From NCBI RefSeq assembly GCF_900101115.1, contig NZ_FNFU01000006.1, positions 1-64,000 on the forward strand: DNA of 64,000 nucleotides, read 5' to 3'. Source of the DNA: Cryobacterium psychrotolerans (GTDB lineage Bacteria > Actinomycetota > Actinomycetes > Actinomycetales > Microbacteriaceae). Of this stretch, positions 23,464 through 31,621 are shown piece by piece (positions within the stretch are counted from its first letter, which is position 1; each line of letters starts with the position of its first letter). The notes under the pieces are model-generated. The model was not told the DNA's origin. It saw only the letters and a program-made list of their open reading frames with translations, and ran no database searches. The position numbers and the translations under genes were made by a program.

Positions 23464-24426
23464 ATGGCGCCGTTCAGGAAGAGGGGTCGCAACAGCCGGG
23501 CTCGCCGCGCCTGGATTGTCGTCGGGCTCGTCGCCTTTGTTCTGTTCGACATCGCCCTGGTCTACTTCGCCCTTGCCGGCCCCGCGCCCACCGAGTCCGC
23601 AGCCAAATCTCACCCGTTGGTCGAGCCCCTCGAGACCCAGCCCCCGGCGGTCGAGCCTGTCGAGACCCAGCCCCCGGTGGTCGAGCCTGTCGAGACCGTG
23701 CCCCCCACCCGCATGCTCGCGGCCCTCGACGGCTCCACCGCCTGGCGCGCCGGCACCGGCCCCTGCCCCGCCGCACAAGCGAGCCCCGAGCTCACCACCG
23801 ACTCCGGTGCAACCTGGTCCGGCTCGAACGCCTCCATCAACACCGGCGCCTCGTCGATCCTCTCGATCAACGCCATCAACGCGAAGCAGGCGTCGATGGT
23901 GACCCTCGCCGCCGAGGGATGCGCTCCACAACTCGTGGGCACCTTCGTCGCCGGTGCCGAGTGGGCCGACTTCCCGGACCGACTCAGCGGCAACTGGTAC
24001 GTCGACCCCGCCGATCGCGCCACCGTGCACAGCCCGGTCGGGACTTTTGCGGCACCCTGCTCCTTGGTGATCGCGCTCGCGCCACGCGGTGACGCCGACG
24101 GCGGCGTCCTCTGCGCCGACGGTGCGTTCGCCCGGACGAGCAACGGCGGCGAGGCTTGGGGCAAGGTAGCGTCGCTTCCGGGCGCCGTCAACCTGAGCGC
24201 CACGAGCGACGGCTATATCCTGGCCGCGGCCGACCAGAAGGACTGTGCGGGCGTGCAGGTTCTCTCCACACCGGAGGCCCTCGACGGCGCCATTACGCCC
24301 ACCGGCTGTCGCGACGCCGCGTTCAAACCGGGAGAAGTCGCGCTATCGAGTGCCGACGGCGTCGTGTGGCTCTGGGCCGGCAACGCACTGAGCAAATCAA
24401 ATGACGGGGGTGCCTCATGGCAATAA
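23464..24426 (+). CDS. Membrane-anchored protein with Pro-rich stalk and BNR-like propeller
   Basis: 320 residues. A basic N-terminus is followed by one membrane helix (about 18-40). A stalk of three ~10-residue repeats (VEPLETQPPA, VEPVETQPPV, VEPVETVPPT) comes next. The extracytoplasmic domain has repeated 'SxDGGxxW' type turns (TDSGATWSGS, TSNGGEAWGK, NDGGASWQ), as in BNR/sialidase-like or Ycf48-like beta-propellers. No catalytic residues are evident. The stalk repeats are encoded by a REP-like DNA element (23619-23708). The gene overlaps the next by 10 bases, so it belongs to the operon. It may be an assembly factor for the export machine; this is inference. Confidence 0.6.
   Translation: MAPFRKRGRNSRARRAWIVVGLVAFVLFDIALVYFALAGPAPTESAAKSHPLVEPLETQPPAVEPVETQPPVVEPVETVPPTRMLAALDGSTAWRAGTGPCPAAQASPELTTDSGATWSGSNASINTGASSILSINAINAKQASMVTLAAEGCAPQLVGTFVAGAEWADFPDRLSGNWYVDPADRATVHSPVGTFAAPCSLVIALAPRGDADGGVLCADGAFARTSNGGEAWGKVASLPGAVNLSATSDGYILAAADQKDCAGVQVLSTPEALDGAITPTGCRDAAFKPGEVALSSADGVVWLWAGNALSKSNDGGASWQ
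23619..23708 (+). repeat. Three 30-bp units of a REP-like element inside a gene
   Basis: Three tandem 30-bp units (23619, 23649, 23679) each contain GGTCGAGCCYBTCGAGACC-like sequence. The third holds GTCGAGCCTGTCGAGACC, which is the reverse complement of the element at 49691-49712 except for one base. Short palindromic elements of this type are usually intergenic and abundant in Microbacteriaceae. Here they are translated in frame as VEPVETQPP repeats. Confidence 0.75.
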
Positions 24427-26222
24427 GTGATATTGCGACTCGCCGGATGCAGGCCATCTACGGCTCGGCACCGCTCATCCGATTCGGCACGCAGTACGCC
24501 TTCGATGCCGGGGCCTGGGCGGTCGCCCTCGTCGTGGCCGAGATCCTGCGCTACGAGTTCGTGTTGTCCCGCGTGTCCTGGGTGCCGCTCTTGGTCTTGT
24601 GCGCAGCCGCGCTCGCGGTCCAGTTCTTCGCCGGCTGGATGTTCTTCCTCTATCAGGGCCGGCACCCATACGGCAGCTTTGCCGAGCTTCGTGCCCTGCT
24701 GGGCGCTGTGCTTGTTGCAACGCTCGTGCTCGGCATTCCGGTCTTCCTCCTCGGCCATTCCGTGGGGATCCCGCGAAGCACGGTCATGATCGCCCTGCCG
24801 GCCGCGTTCATCCTCATGGGGGGCGTGCGCTGGATCAAACGTCTGCTGGTCGAGCGCTCTCTGGGGCCGGTTGCCGGCACTCAGAACGCGCTCATCTACG
24901 GGGCGGGCTACCTGGGCGCTGAAATCGTGCGACGCATGAAGACCGACAGCAAGTCTCCTTTCCTTCCGGTCGGCCTGATCGACGACGACACGCGCAAGCG
25001 CAACGTCTGGCTTGACGGAGTGCGCGTGCTCGGCTCACGAGACGCGCTAGCTGACGCGGCCCGCACGACCGAAGCTACGACCCTGGTGGTGACCATCGCC
25101 AAGGCGGACGCCGCTCTGCTGCGCGAAATATACGACGCGGCGAAGGCCGCGGGGCTCCAGGTCAAGGTGCTCCCGCCCCTGGAAGACGTGCTCGAGGGCA
25201 AGTCGCGCCTCAAAGATCTCCGCGATCTCTCGATCGCAGACCTGATCGGCCGACACCCGGTCGACACCGAGGTCGCCTCGATCGCCGGCTACCTCGCCGG
25301 TAAGCGGGTTCTCGTCACCGGGGCCGGGGGCTCGATCGGCTCCGAACTCTGCCGGCAGATCAAGAAGTTCGCCCCGAGCGAGCTGATGATGCTCGACCGC
25401 GACGAGACGGGCCTGCAGTCGGCGCAGATCTCGATCCTCGGCCACGGCCTGCTCGACACCAAAGACGTCGTGCTGGCCGACATCCGCGACGCTGAGGCCC
25501 TGGAGGCCATCTTCAGCGAACGCAGGCCCGAGGTCGTGTTCCACGCGGCAGCCCTCAAGCACCTGCCCATGCTCGAGCAGTACCCCGACGAAGCGTGGAA
25601 GACAAACGTGCTCGGCACGCTCAACGTGCTCGACGCCGCTCGCGCGGTCGGCGTCACGACGTTCGTGAACATCTCCACCGACAAGGCGGCAAACCCCACG
25701 AGCGTGCTCGGCCACTCCAAGCGGGTCGCCGAGAAGCTCACGGCCTGGGCCGCGCAGGAGACCGGGCTGACCTACCTCTCGGTGCGCTTCGGTAACGTAA
25801 TTGGCAGCCGTGGCTCGATGCTGCCAACGTTCACCTCGCTGATCGAGGCGGGCGGCCCGCTCACGATCACCCACCCCGACGTCACCCGGTTCTTCATGAC
25901 CATCCCGGAGGCCTGCCAGCTCGTCGTGCAGGCTGGCGGCATCGGCCGCCCCGCCGAGGTGCTCATCCTCGACATGGGTGAACCGGTGAAGATCCTCGAC
26001 GTAGCCCGTCGCATGATCGACATGTCCGGCAAGGACATCGCGATCGTGTACACGGGCCTGCGCCCTGGGGAGAAGCTGCACGAGGAACTCATCGGCGACA
26101 ACGAGTCCGGCGAGCGCCCCATCCACCCCAAGATCTCGCACGCGTCGATCGACCCGATTTCGCCGGAGAGGCTCAACAAGGCCCGCTGGAAAGAGCGATG
26201 CGCTGAAGCCGCTACCGCATGA
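24417..26222 (+). CDS. Membrane nucleoside-diphosphate-sugar 4,6-dehydratase (WbpM/CapD type)
   Basis: 601 residues. Four hydrophobic helices occupy residues ~25-140. A first Rossmann motif (NALIYGAGYLGAEIVRRMK, ~160) is followed by the catalytic SDR domain with VLVTGAGGSIGSELCRQI (~295), FHAAALKHLPMLEQYP, STDKAANPTSVLGHSKRVAE (Lys of the Met/Tyr-x3-Lys catalytic region) and RFGNVIGSRGSMLPTF. Family members convert UDP-GlcNAc to the 4-keto-6-deoxy sugar, a first step to bacillosamine-, QuiNAc- or FucNAc-type sugars. The gene overlaps its neighbours at both ends (10 and 4 bases), so it is translated as part of one operon. Confidence 0.92.
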   Translation: MAISDIATRRMQAIYGSAPLIRFGTQYAFDAGAWAVALVVAEILRYEFVLSRVSWVPLLVLCAAALAVQFFAGWMFFLYQGRHPYGSFAELRALLGAVLVATLVLGIPVFLLGHSVGIPRSTVMIALPAAFILMGGVRWIKRLLVERSLGPVAGTQNALIYGAGYLGAEIVRRMKTDSKSPFLPVGLIDDDTRKRNVWLDGVRVLGSRDALADAARTTEATTLVVTIAKADAALLREIYDAAKAAGLQVKVLPPLEDVLEGKSRLKDLRDLSIADLIGRHPVDTEVASIAGYLAGKRVLVTGAGGSIGSELCRQIKKFAPSELMMLDRDETGLQSAQISILGHGLLDTKDVVLADIRDAEALEAIFSERRPEVVFHAAALKHLPMLEQYPDEAWKTNVLGTLNVLDAARAVGVTTFVNISTDKAANPTSVLGHSKRVAEKLTAWAAQETGLTYLSVRFGNVIGSRGSMLPTFTSLIEAGGPLTITHPDVTRFFMTIPEACQLVVQAGGIGRPAEVLILDMGEPVKILDVARRMIDMSGKDIAIVYTGLRPGEKLHEELIGDNESGERPIHPKISHASIDPISPERLNKARWKERCAEAATA

Positions 26223-28228
26223 CATTTATTGAGTGGGTCGCCATAGTTGCAGCGCTGTGCATAAGTCTTGTCGCGCCCTACGCAATTAAGCCATTCCTGC
26301 AAAGACTGCGCGTGATTGATGTGCCGAACCACCGTTCGTCGCACACATCACCCGTATTGCGCGGTGTGGGTCTAGCGCCGATGCTGGGCGTTCTGGGCGG
26401 GGTCGGGATACTCGTCGGCCTGGGTCCGGAAGGTGGGAAGCAGCAACTCCTGATCGTGCTTCTAACGAGCGGCGCGGTTAGTTTCGTCGGCGTACTCGAA
26501 GACCTCAAGGGCGTGAGGATCGCGGTGAGGGCGGGCACGCAACTCCTCATTGGCGCTTTCGCGACGTCGGCGCTTGCTGCTGCTTCCGGTTCGGATTGGT
26601 GGTGGGTGCCGATCGGCGCAATCGCTTTCGCCGGTTACACCAATGTGGCAAATTTCATGGACGGCATCAACGCTATTTCCAGTCTCCATGGTGTTGCGGT
26701 CGGTCTGGCATTTGTCGCGATCAGCGTCATGACCGACATTCGTTGGCTCCTTCCGGCCGGCCTGGTTCTCGCAGCCTCGTTCGCTGCATTCTTACCGTGG
26801 AACCTTATGCGCAATCGGGTTTTCCTTGGGGATGTGGGCAGCTATCTGCTCGGTGGGACTATTGCCGTCATCGTGATCGCGGCTGTTCTCCAGGGGGCGC
26901 CACTAGTCGCAATGGTGGCTCCGCTGTCTATCTATCTGGTCGACACCTGTGCCACGCTCCTCCGCCGCATACTGCGCGGTGATGATTGGCAGCGAGCGCA
27001 TCGTTCGCACGTGTACCAGAGACTCACCGATACTGGCCTTTCTCATTTGAGCGTTGCCCTGATCGTTACCTGCGCCACCTTTGTGACCTCCGCTTTGGGC
27101 CTGCTCGCACTTGCCGAGTCCGGATCTTTGCTTGCGTTTCTTGCCATCGCCGCATCGTCGGCGGCCTACTTGGCTCTGCCCCGACTGCGGGGTTGGGGAG
27201 CACCGTCCTTCACTCCGCCAACCGCAACGTTTCCCTCCGCGATTTCCACCCGTCCTCTGGCCATTTCGGCTCGGGGAAGGTGGGCTGTCGTCGGTGCGAG
27301 TGGGTTCATTGGGAAAGCTCTCGCGAAGGAACTCCGAGCCCAGGGCTGTGACGTGGTCGACGTGATTGCGCCGCGTCTGTTCTTGGACTCCGCAGCCACG
27401 GCTGACGAAGTATTGGAAGGCCTTGAATTCAGCTCTGAGGCAGTGAATTCGATGGCAACCGCCCTCGCTGGAGCTGACGTAGTTGTAAACGCGGCTGGGC
27501 TCGCTTTGCCCGGTTCCGCAGCGAGCGCTTCCCTTTCAGGGGCGAACGCTCTGCTCCCACTTGTGGTCCTCCGTGCCGCCGAGCAAGCGCACGCAACACG
27601 GGTCGTGCACCTGAGTTCCGCCGCCGTGCAGGGCCGGCGACAGATGCTGGACGAGTCGGTGGACACGAGCCCCTTCTCCCCGTACTCGCAGTCCAAAGCG
27701 CTCGGCGAGTCGGCACTTCTGGCCTACGTGGCGAAAGTAGCGGATATCCAAACCTTGGACCTGGTTATTGTTCGCGCTACGTCTGTTCAAGGGCTAGGGC
27801 GCGCGACGACCAGGCAGCTTCGACGTCTCGCCCGCTCGCCCTTGGCTTCGGTTGCGCGGCCGGGGGATGCGCCGACGGTCGTCAGCTCGTTGCGCGGTCT
27901 TGTCGAATTCGTGGCGCGCGTGGGCGCGTACCCGGGCACCGTACCAGGCATCGTACTGCAGCCGTGGGAAGGGATGACGACTTCGTCAGTGCTCGAGAGC
28001 GCGGGAACCCGGCCGCCCGTGGCAGTCCCCGCAGCTGTTTGCAGGTCATTGGTGACCTTGGGCTATGCGATCGGACACGTGTTACCTCCCGTGAACGGGC
28101 TCGTGCGTCGCGTGGAATTGATGTGGCTCGGTCAGGAGCAGGATGCGCAGTGGGCTCGCACCGTTGGCCTTGAACAGAATTCCTACGTGGCGGATGTCCT
28201 GGCTGGCGCGCCGGAGAGGTCCAGTTGA
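26219..28228 (+). CDS. WecA-type sugar-1-phosphate transferase fused to SDR epimerase
   Basis: 669 residues. Residues 1-335 are a polytopic PNPT-family transferase: DVPNHRSSHTSPVLRGVGLA, TNVANFMDGINAISS, NRVFLGDVGSYLLGG and RAHRSHVYQRLTDTG. It would load a sugar-1-phosphate on undecaprenyl phosphate to start repeat units. Residues ~352-669 form a separate extended SDR with WAVVGASGFIGKALAKEL, VVNAAGLALPG, HLSSAAVQG and YSQSKALGES (Tyr-x3-Lys). The fusion implies that the same chain modifies the sugar nucleotide or the lipid-linked sugar, as in WecA-WbpV/GnE-type pairs. Base composition is visibly less GC-biased than the flanks. It overlaps the next gene by 4 bases. Confidence 0.88.
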   Translation: MTFIEWVAIVAALCISLVAPYAIKPFLQRLRVIDVPNHRSSHTSPVLRGVGLAPMLGVLGGVGILVGLGPEGGKQQLLIVLLTSGAVSFVGVLEDLKGVRIAVRAGTQLLIGAFATSALAAASGSDWWWVPIGAIAFAGYTNVANFMDGINAISSLHGVAVGLAFVAISVMTDIRWLLPAGLVLAASFAAFLPWNLMRNRVFLGDVGSYLLGGTIAVIVIAAVLQGAPLVAMVAPLSIYLVDTCATLLRRILRGDDWQRAHRSHVYQRLTDTGLSHLSVALIVTCATFVTSALGLLALAESGSLLAFLAIAASSAAYLALPRLRGWGAPSFTPPTATFPSAISTRPLAISARGRWAVVGASGFIGKALAKELRAQGCDVVDVIAPRLFLDSAATADEVLEGLEFSSEAVNSMATALAGADVVVNAAGLALPGSAASASLSGANALLPLVVLRAAEQAHATRVVHLSSAAVQGRRQMLDESVDTSPFSPYSQSKALGESALLAYVAKVADIQTLDLVIVRATSVQGLGRATTRQLRRLARSPLASVARPGDAPTVVSSLRGLVEFVARVGAYPGTVPGIVLQPWEGMTTSSVLESAGTRPPVAVPAAVCRSLVTLGYAIGHVLPPVNGLVRRVELMWLGQEQDAQWARTVGLEQNSYVADVLAGAPERSS

Positions 28229-29469
28229 AGCTCGGCATTCTCTCTCAGTGGTTCGATCCTGAGCCCGGGCCGGCAGCGCTCCCGGGTGTTTTCGCCCGCG
28301 AATTCATGCGTTCGGGGCACGACGTGAGCGTCTTGACCGGTTTCCCCAACTATCCCGATGGGAATCTCTATCCCGGGTACCGTCAGCGAATGCGTGCCGT
28401 CACGCGGGACGGCAACATGAGGCTCACGCGTGTGCCCCTCTATCCAAACCACAGCTCGTCTAGAGCCGGCCGCATCCTGAATTACGCAAGTTTCGCCGCT
28501 TCGGCAACTGTTCTTGGCGGCGATGCCTTGCGAGGAGTTGACGCGGTATGGGTATACAACTCACCCATCACGGTCAGTTTGCCGCTGCTCACGCACACGA
28601 AACTCGGCCGCGTACCAATTTTCCTTCACGTTCAAGACCTGTGGCCTGACTCACTCATGGAGAGCGGCATGTTCCCCGGTGGCAAAGCTGGCGCCGTGGC
28701 CGGAGCACTCATGCGACGAATCGTCCGGGTCACGGAGAAACGCTCTGCCGTTGTAGGCGTCATCTCTCCGAGTGTTCGAGACCTCATTCTCACGCGGCAT
28801 CCCGAAATCTCACCATCGAAAATCGTGTACGTACCGAATCCGACGGATGAGTCGCTGTTCCGTCCGGTCTCTGAGTTCCGGAATGGGGCCGCTCAGCACG
28901 GCCCACAAGGGCAGTTCACGCTGATGTATGTCGGCGCGATTGGGGATGTCCAGGGCTTGGAAACGCTCCTTGACGCCGCTGAGAAACTCAAGTCTCTAAC
29001 GCATATCCGGTTTTCGATCGTGGGCGATGGTATTGCGCGGTCGAGGCTGGAGCGCGACGTGCGCGGACGAGGGCTCACCAACGTCACATTCGCGGGTCGT
29101 ATCTCAAAGCATTCCGTTCCTTCCGTGATGGCCTCGGCCGACGCGCAATTAGTGTCCCTGTCTGGTTCAGAGTTTCTGAGACACACGACTCCAAGCAAGA
29201 TTGCTTCGCTGCTCGCATCGGAAGTACCGATCATCGGGCACATAGCGGGAGATGGGGCCAAGCTGTTGCAGGCCTCCGGCGCCGCCATCAATGTCGAGCC
29301 CGGAGATGCCGACGCCCTGGCCGCAGCGGTTGAAGAAATGGCAGGCCTGTCCGTACTGGATCGAAATCGCATGGCTGCGAGCGGTCGCCAATTCTATAAC
29401 TTGAATCTTTCGGCGCAGGTCGCCGCGCACACAATTGTTGAAGCATTGAAAGGATCGATGAGTGAATAA
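28225..29469 (+). CDS. Glycosyltransferase family 4, WbuB-like (probable L-FucNAc transferase)
   Basis: The 414-residue GT-B enzyme begins MKLGILSQWFDPEPGPAALP with a TTG start and a GGAGAGG site, overlapping the upstream stop. The N-terminal domain has VLTGFPNYPDGNLYPGYR, and the C-terminal domain has VYVPNPTDESLF, YVGAIGDVQGLETLLDA and a SEFLRHTTPSKIASLLASEV segment, as in the WbuB subgroup of GT4. WbuB-type enzymes usually travel with the capE-capF-capG genes and transfer N-acetyl-L-fucosamine. Those three genes follow immediately, which makes this the most likely role. Confidence 0.85.
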   Translation: MKLGILSQWFDPEPGPAALPGVFAREFMRSGHDVSVLTGFPNYPDGNLYPGYRQRMRAVTRDGNMRLTRVPLYPNHSSSRAGRILNYASFAASATVLGGDALRGVDAVWVYNSPITVSLPLLTHTKLGRVPIFLHVQDLWPDSLMESGMFPGGKAGAVAGALMRRIVRVTEKRSAVVGVISPSVRDLILTRHPEISPSKIVYVPNPTDESLFRPVSEFRNGAAQHGPQGQFTLMYVGAIGDVQGLETLLDAAEKLKSLTHIRFSIVGDGIARSRLERDVRGRGLTNVTFAGRISKHSVPSVMASADAQLVSLSGSEFLRHTTPSKIASLLASEVPIIGHIAGDGAKLLQASGAAINVEPGDADALAAAVEEMAGLSVLDRNRMAASGRQFYNLNLSAQVAAHTIVEALKGSMSE

Positions 29470-30514
29470 CCAAAACGATTACCAGGGCAAGCGAATTCTG
29501 ATCACCGGAGGGACCGGATCTTTCGGCCACACCGTGACCGAAAAGCTCCTGACGCGTGATGTCGAAGAGATTCGCATTCTGAGCCGGGATGAGGCGAAGC
29601 AGGACCTCATGCGACACGAGATCGCTGACCCTCGGGTGCGGTTCTACGTCGGTGACATCAGGGATTATCTAAGCGTTGAGCGGGCCTCGCGAGATGTCGA
29701 TTTCGTCTTCCATGCGGCCGCACTCAAGCAGGTCCCGTCATGTGAGTTCTTCCCGATGGAGGCCGTGCGCACCAACATCGTCGGAAGCGAAAACGTGGTC
29801 AGGGCTGCGGAGTTCTCAGGGGTGCAGTCGGTCGTGTGCCTGAGCACGGACAAGGCTGTATACCCGGTCAACGCGATGGGCATGAGCAAGGCGATCATGG
29901 AGAAGGTGGCCCAGTCGCACGGCCTCAACAACCCAAATGCGGAAACCACAGTCTCGTGCGTGCGCTACGGAAACGTTATGTACTCACGAGGTTCCGTAAT
30001 TCCACTGTTCATCCGTCAGCTCAAGGACGGCAAGAATCTCACCGTTACGAATCCTGAGATGACGCGGTTCATGATGTCGCTTTCGGATTCCGTGGAGCTG
30101 GTCGAATTCGCCTTCCACGAGGCTAAGCAGGGTGACCTCTTCATCCGCAAGGCGCAGGCCTGCACCGTCGGCGACTTGGCACAGGCGACGATCAATCTGT
30201 TTAGGTCTCCTTCCCACGTGGAGGTCATTGGGACTCGGCATGCGGAGAAGCTCTCCGAGGCACTGGCGAGCCGCGAAGAACTCGCAAGGTCACAGGATAT
30301 GGGCGACTACTTCCGTATTCAGGCCGATAACCGCGACCTCAACTACAGCATTTACGTCGAACAAGGCGATGTCGCACTGAGCGAATACACCGACTATGAC
30401 TCGCACACCGTCGAGCGGATGTCCGTATCCGATGTCGAGGATTTGCTGCTCACTCTTCCTGAAGTGCGCACCGAACTCGCACTTGCGGGGCTCCCGACCG
30501 AGCGCGAGAGCTAG
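29462..30514 (+). CDS. capE: UDP-GlcNAc 4,6-dehydratase/5-epimerase (CapE/FnlA type)
   Basis: The 350-residue SDR contains RILITGGTGSFGHTVTEKLL, SRDEAKQDLMRHE, FHAAALKQVPSCEFFPMEAV, CLSTDKAVYPVNAMGMSK (Met-x3-Lys catalytic motif) and RYGNVMYSRGSVIPLF. This is the soluble single-domain form that starts UDP-L-FucNAc synthesis from UDP-GlcNAc. The GTG start is preceded by AAAGGA and overlaps the upstream gene by 8 bases. CapF and CapG homologues follow directly. Confidence 0.92.
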   Translation: MNNQNDYQGKRILITGGTGSFGHTVTEKLLTRDVEEIRILSRDEAKQDLMRHEIADPRVRFYVGDIRDYLSVERASRDVDFVFHAAALKQVPSCEFFPMEAVRTNIVGSENVVRAAEFSGVQSVVCLSTDKAVYPVNAMGMSKAIMEKVAQSHGLNNPNAETTVSCVRYGNVMYSRGSVIPLFIRQLKDGKNLTVTNPEMTRFMMSLSDSVELVEFAFHEAKQGDLFIRKAQACTVGDLAQATINLFRSPSHVEVIGTRHAEKLSEALASREELARSQDMGDYFRIQADNRDLNYSIYVEQGDVALSEYTDYDSHTVERMSVSDVEDLLLTLPEVRTELALAGLPTERES

Positions 30515-30520
30515 CCCGCG

Positions 30521-31621
30521 ATGGATAAAGTGGCCCTCACGGGTGCCAATGGTTTCTTGGGCTGGCACGTCCGTGCGGCTCTTCATGAGCAGGGGACGAC
30601 CTTCGCCGCATTCTCGGTTGGCGATGCGTTCGATCGCGAGAGCGCCATTCACGCGGTCGACGGGGCGACCCGACTGATACACATCGCAGGTGTGAATCGG
30701 GGGACCGACGACGAGGTGCGCGAAGGTAACGTGCGGTTCGCCCAGCAGGTCGCGGAGACGATTTCCGGTGCGAGCAAGCCGCCTTCCACCATCGTTTTCG
30801 CCAACTCGATCCAGTCGACAAACGGCAGCGTCTACGGCGCCGCTAAAGCGGCCGCGGCGACTATCGTACGCAAGGCTGCGGAGGTGGCTGGTGCTGAGTT
30901 TGAGGATGTCCAACTCCCCAACCTGTTTGGCGAGCATGGCCGGCCGTTCTACAACGCCGTTACCGCGACCTTTTGTCACATGCTCGCGCAGGGGGATCGA
31001 CCCGTCGTGCAGCAAGACAACGAACTGACGCTGCTCCACGCGCAGGATGCTGCGGACTTGCTGACCGGGTACGCGACGAGCGAGGTTGCCGGATCACTCG
31101 AGGTCCGCGAGACTGTGACCGGCCTCCTTCGCAGGCTCGAAGGCATGGCGTCCTTATACGCTCATGGGGAGATTCCGGACGTCTCGAGCAGATTTGACCG
31201 CGACCTTTTCAATACCTATCGTTCCCACACCTTCCCCCGCCAGGCGCCCGTTCGACTGACTCGGCACGCAGACTCCCGAGGTTCGTTCTTCGAGATTGTG
31301 CGATCGCACGGCGGGTGCGGTCAGTCCTCATTCTCAACGACGGCCCCGGGCATCAGTCGGGGCGACCACTACCACCGACGCAAAATTGAGCGATTCACGG
31401 TACTAGCCGGCACGGCAACAATTGCCCTGCGTCGACTTTTCACTGACGAAGTCCACGAATTCCACGTGACAGGCGCCGAACCCGTTGCAGTCGACATGCC
31501 CACGATGTGGGCGCACAACATCATCAACACCGGACCCGGCGTGCTGTACACGTCCTTCTGGTCAAATGAAATATTCAGCCCTGAAAGTCCTGACACGATT
31601 GCGGAGACCGTAAGAAAATGA
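30521..31621 (+). CDS. capF: UDP-2-acetamido-2,6-dideoxy-hexulose reductase with cupin domain (CapF/FnlB type)
   Basis: 366 residues in two domains. The N-terminal SDR (VALTGANGFLGWHVRAAL, IHIAGVNRGTDDEVREGN, SIQSTNGSVYGAAKAAA) lacks a long substrate lobe. The C-terminal cupin (~245-360) has RGSFFEIVRSHGGCGQSSFS, GDHYHRRKIERF (metal-binding His cluster) and PTMWAHNIINTG. The architecture is diagnostic for CapF, the bifunctional reductase/epimerase of the UDP-L-FucNAc pathway. It sits between capE and capG with a 6-base gap and a 4-base overlap. Confidence 0.92.
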   Translation: MDKVALTGANGFLGWHVRAALHEQGTTFAAFSVGDAFDRESAIHAVDGATRLIHIAGVNRGTDDEVREGNVRFAQQVAETISGASKPPSTIVFANSIQSTNGSVYGAAKAAAATIVRKAAEVAGAEFEDVQLPNLFGEHGRPFYNAVTATFCHMLAQGDRPVVQQDNELTLLHAQDAADLLTGYATSEVAGSLEVRETVTGLLRRLEGMASLYAHGEIPDVSSRFDRDLFNTYRSHTFPRQAPVRLTRHADSRGSFFEIVRSHGGCGQSSFSTTAPGISRGDHYHRRKIERFTVLAGTATIALRRLFTDEVHEFHVTGAEPVAVDMPTMWAHNIINTGPGVLYTSFWSNEIFSPESPDTIAETVRK

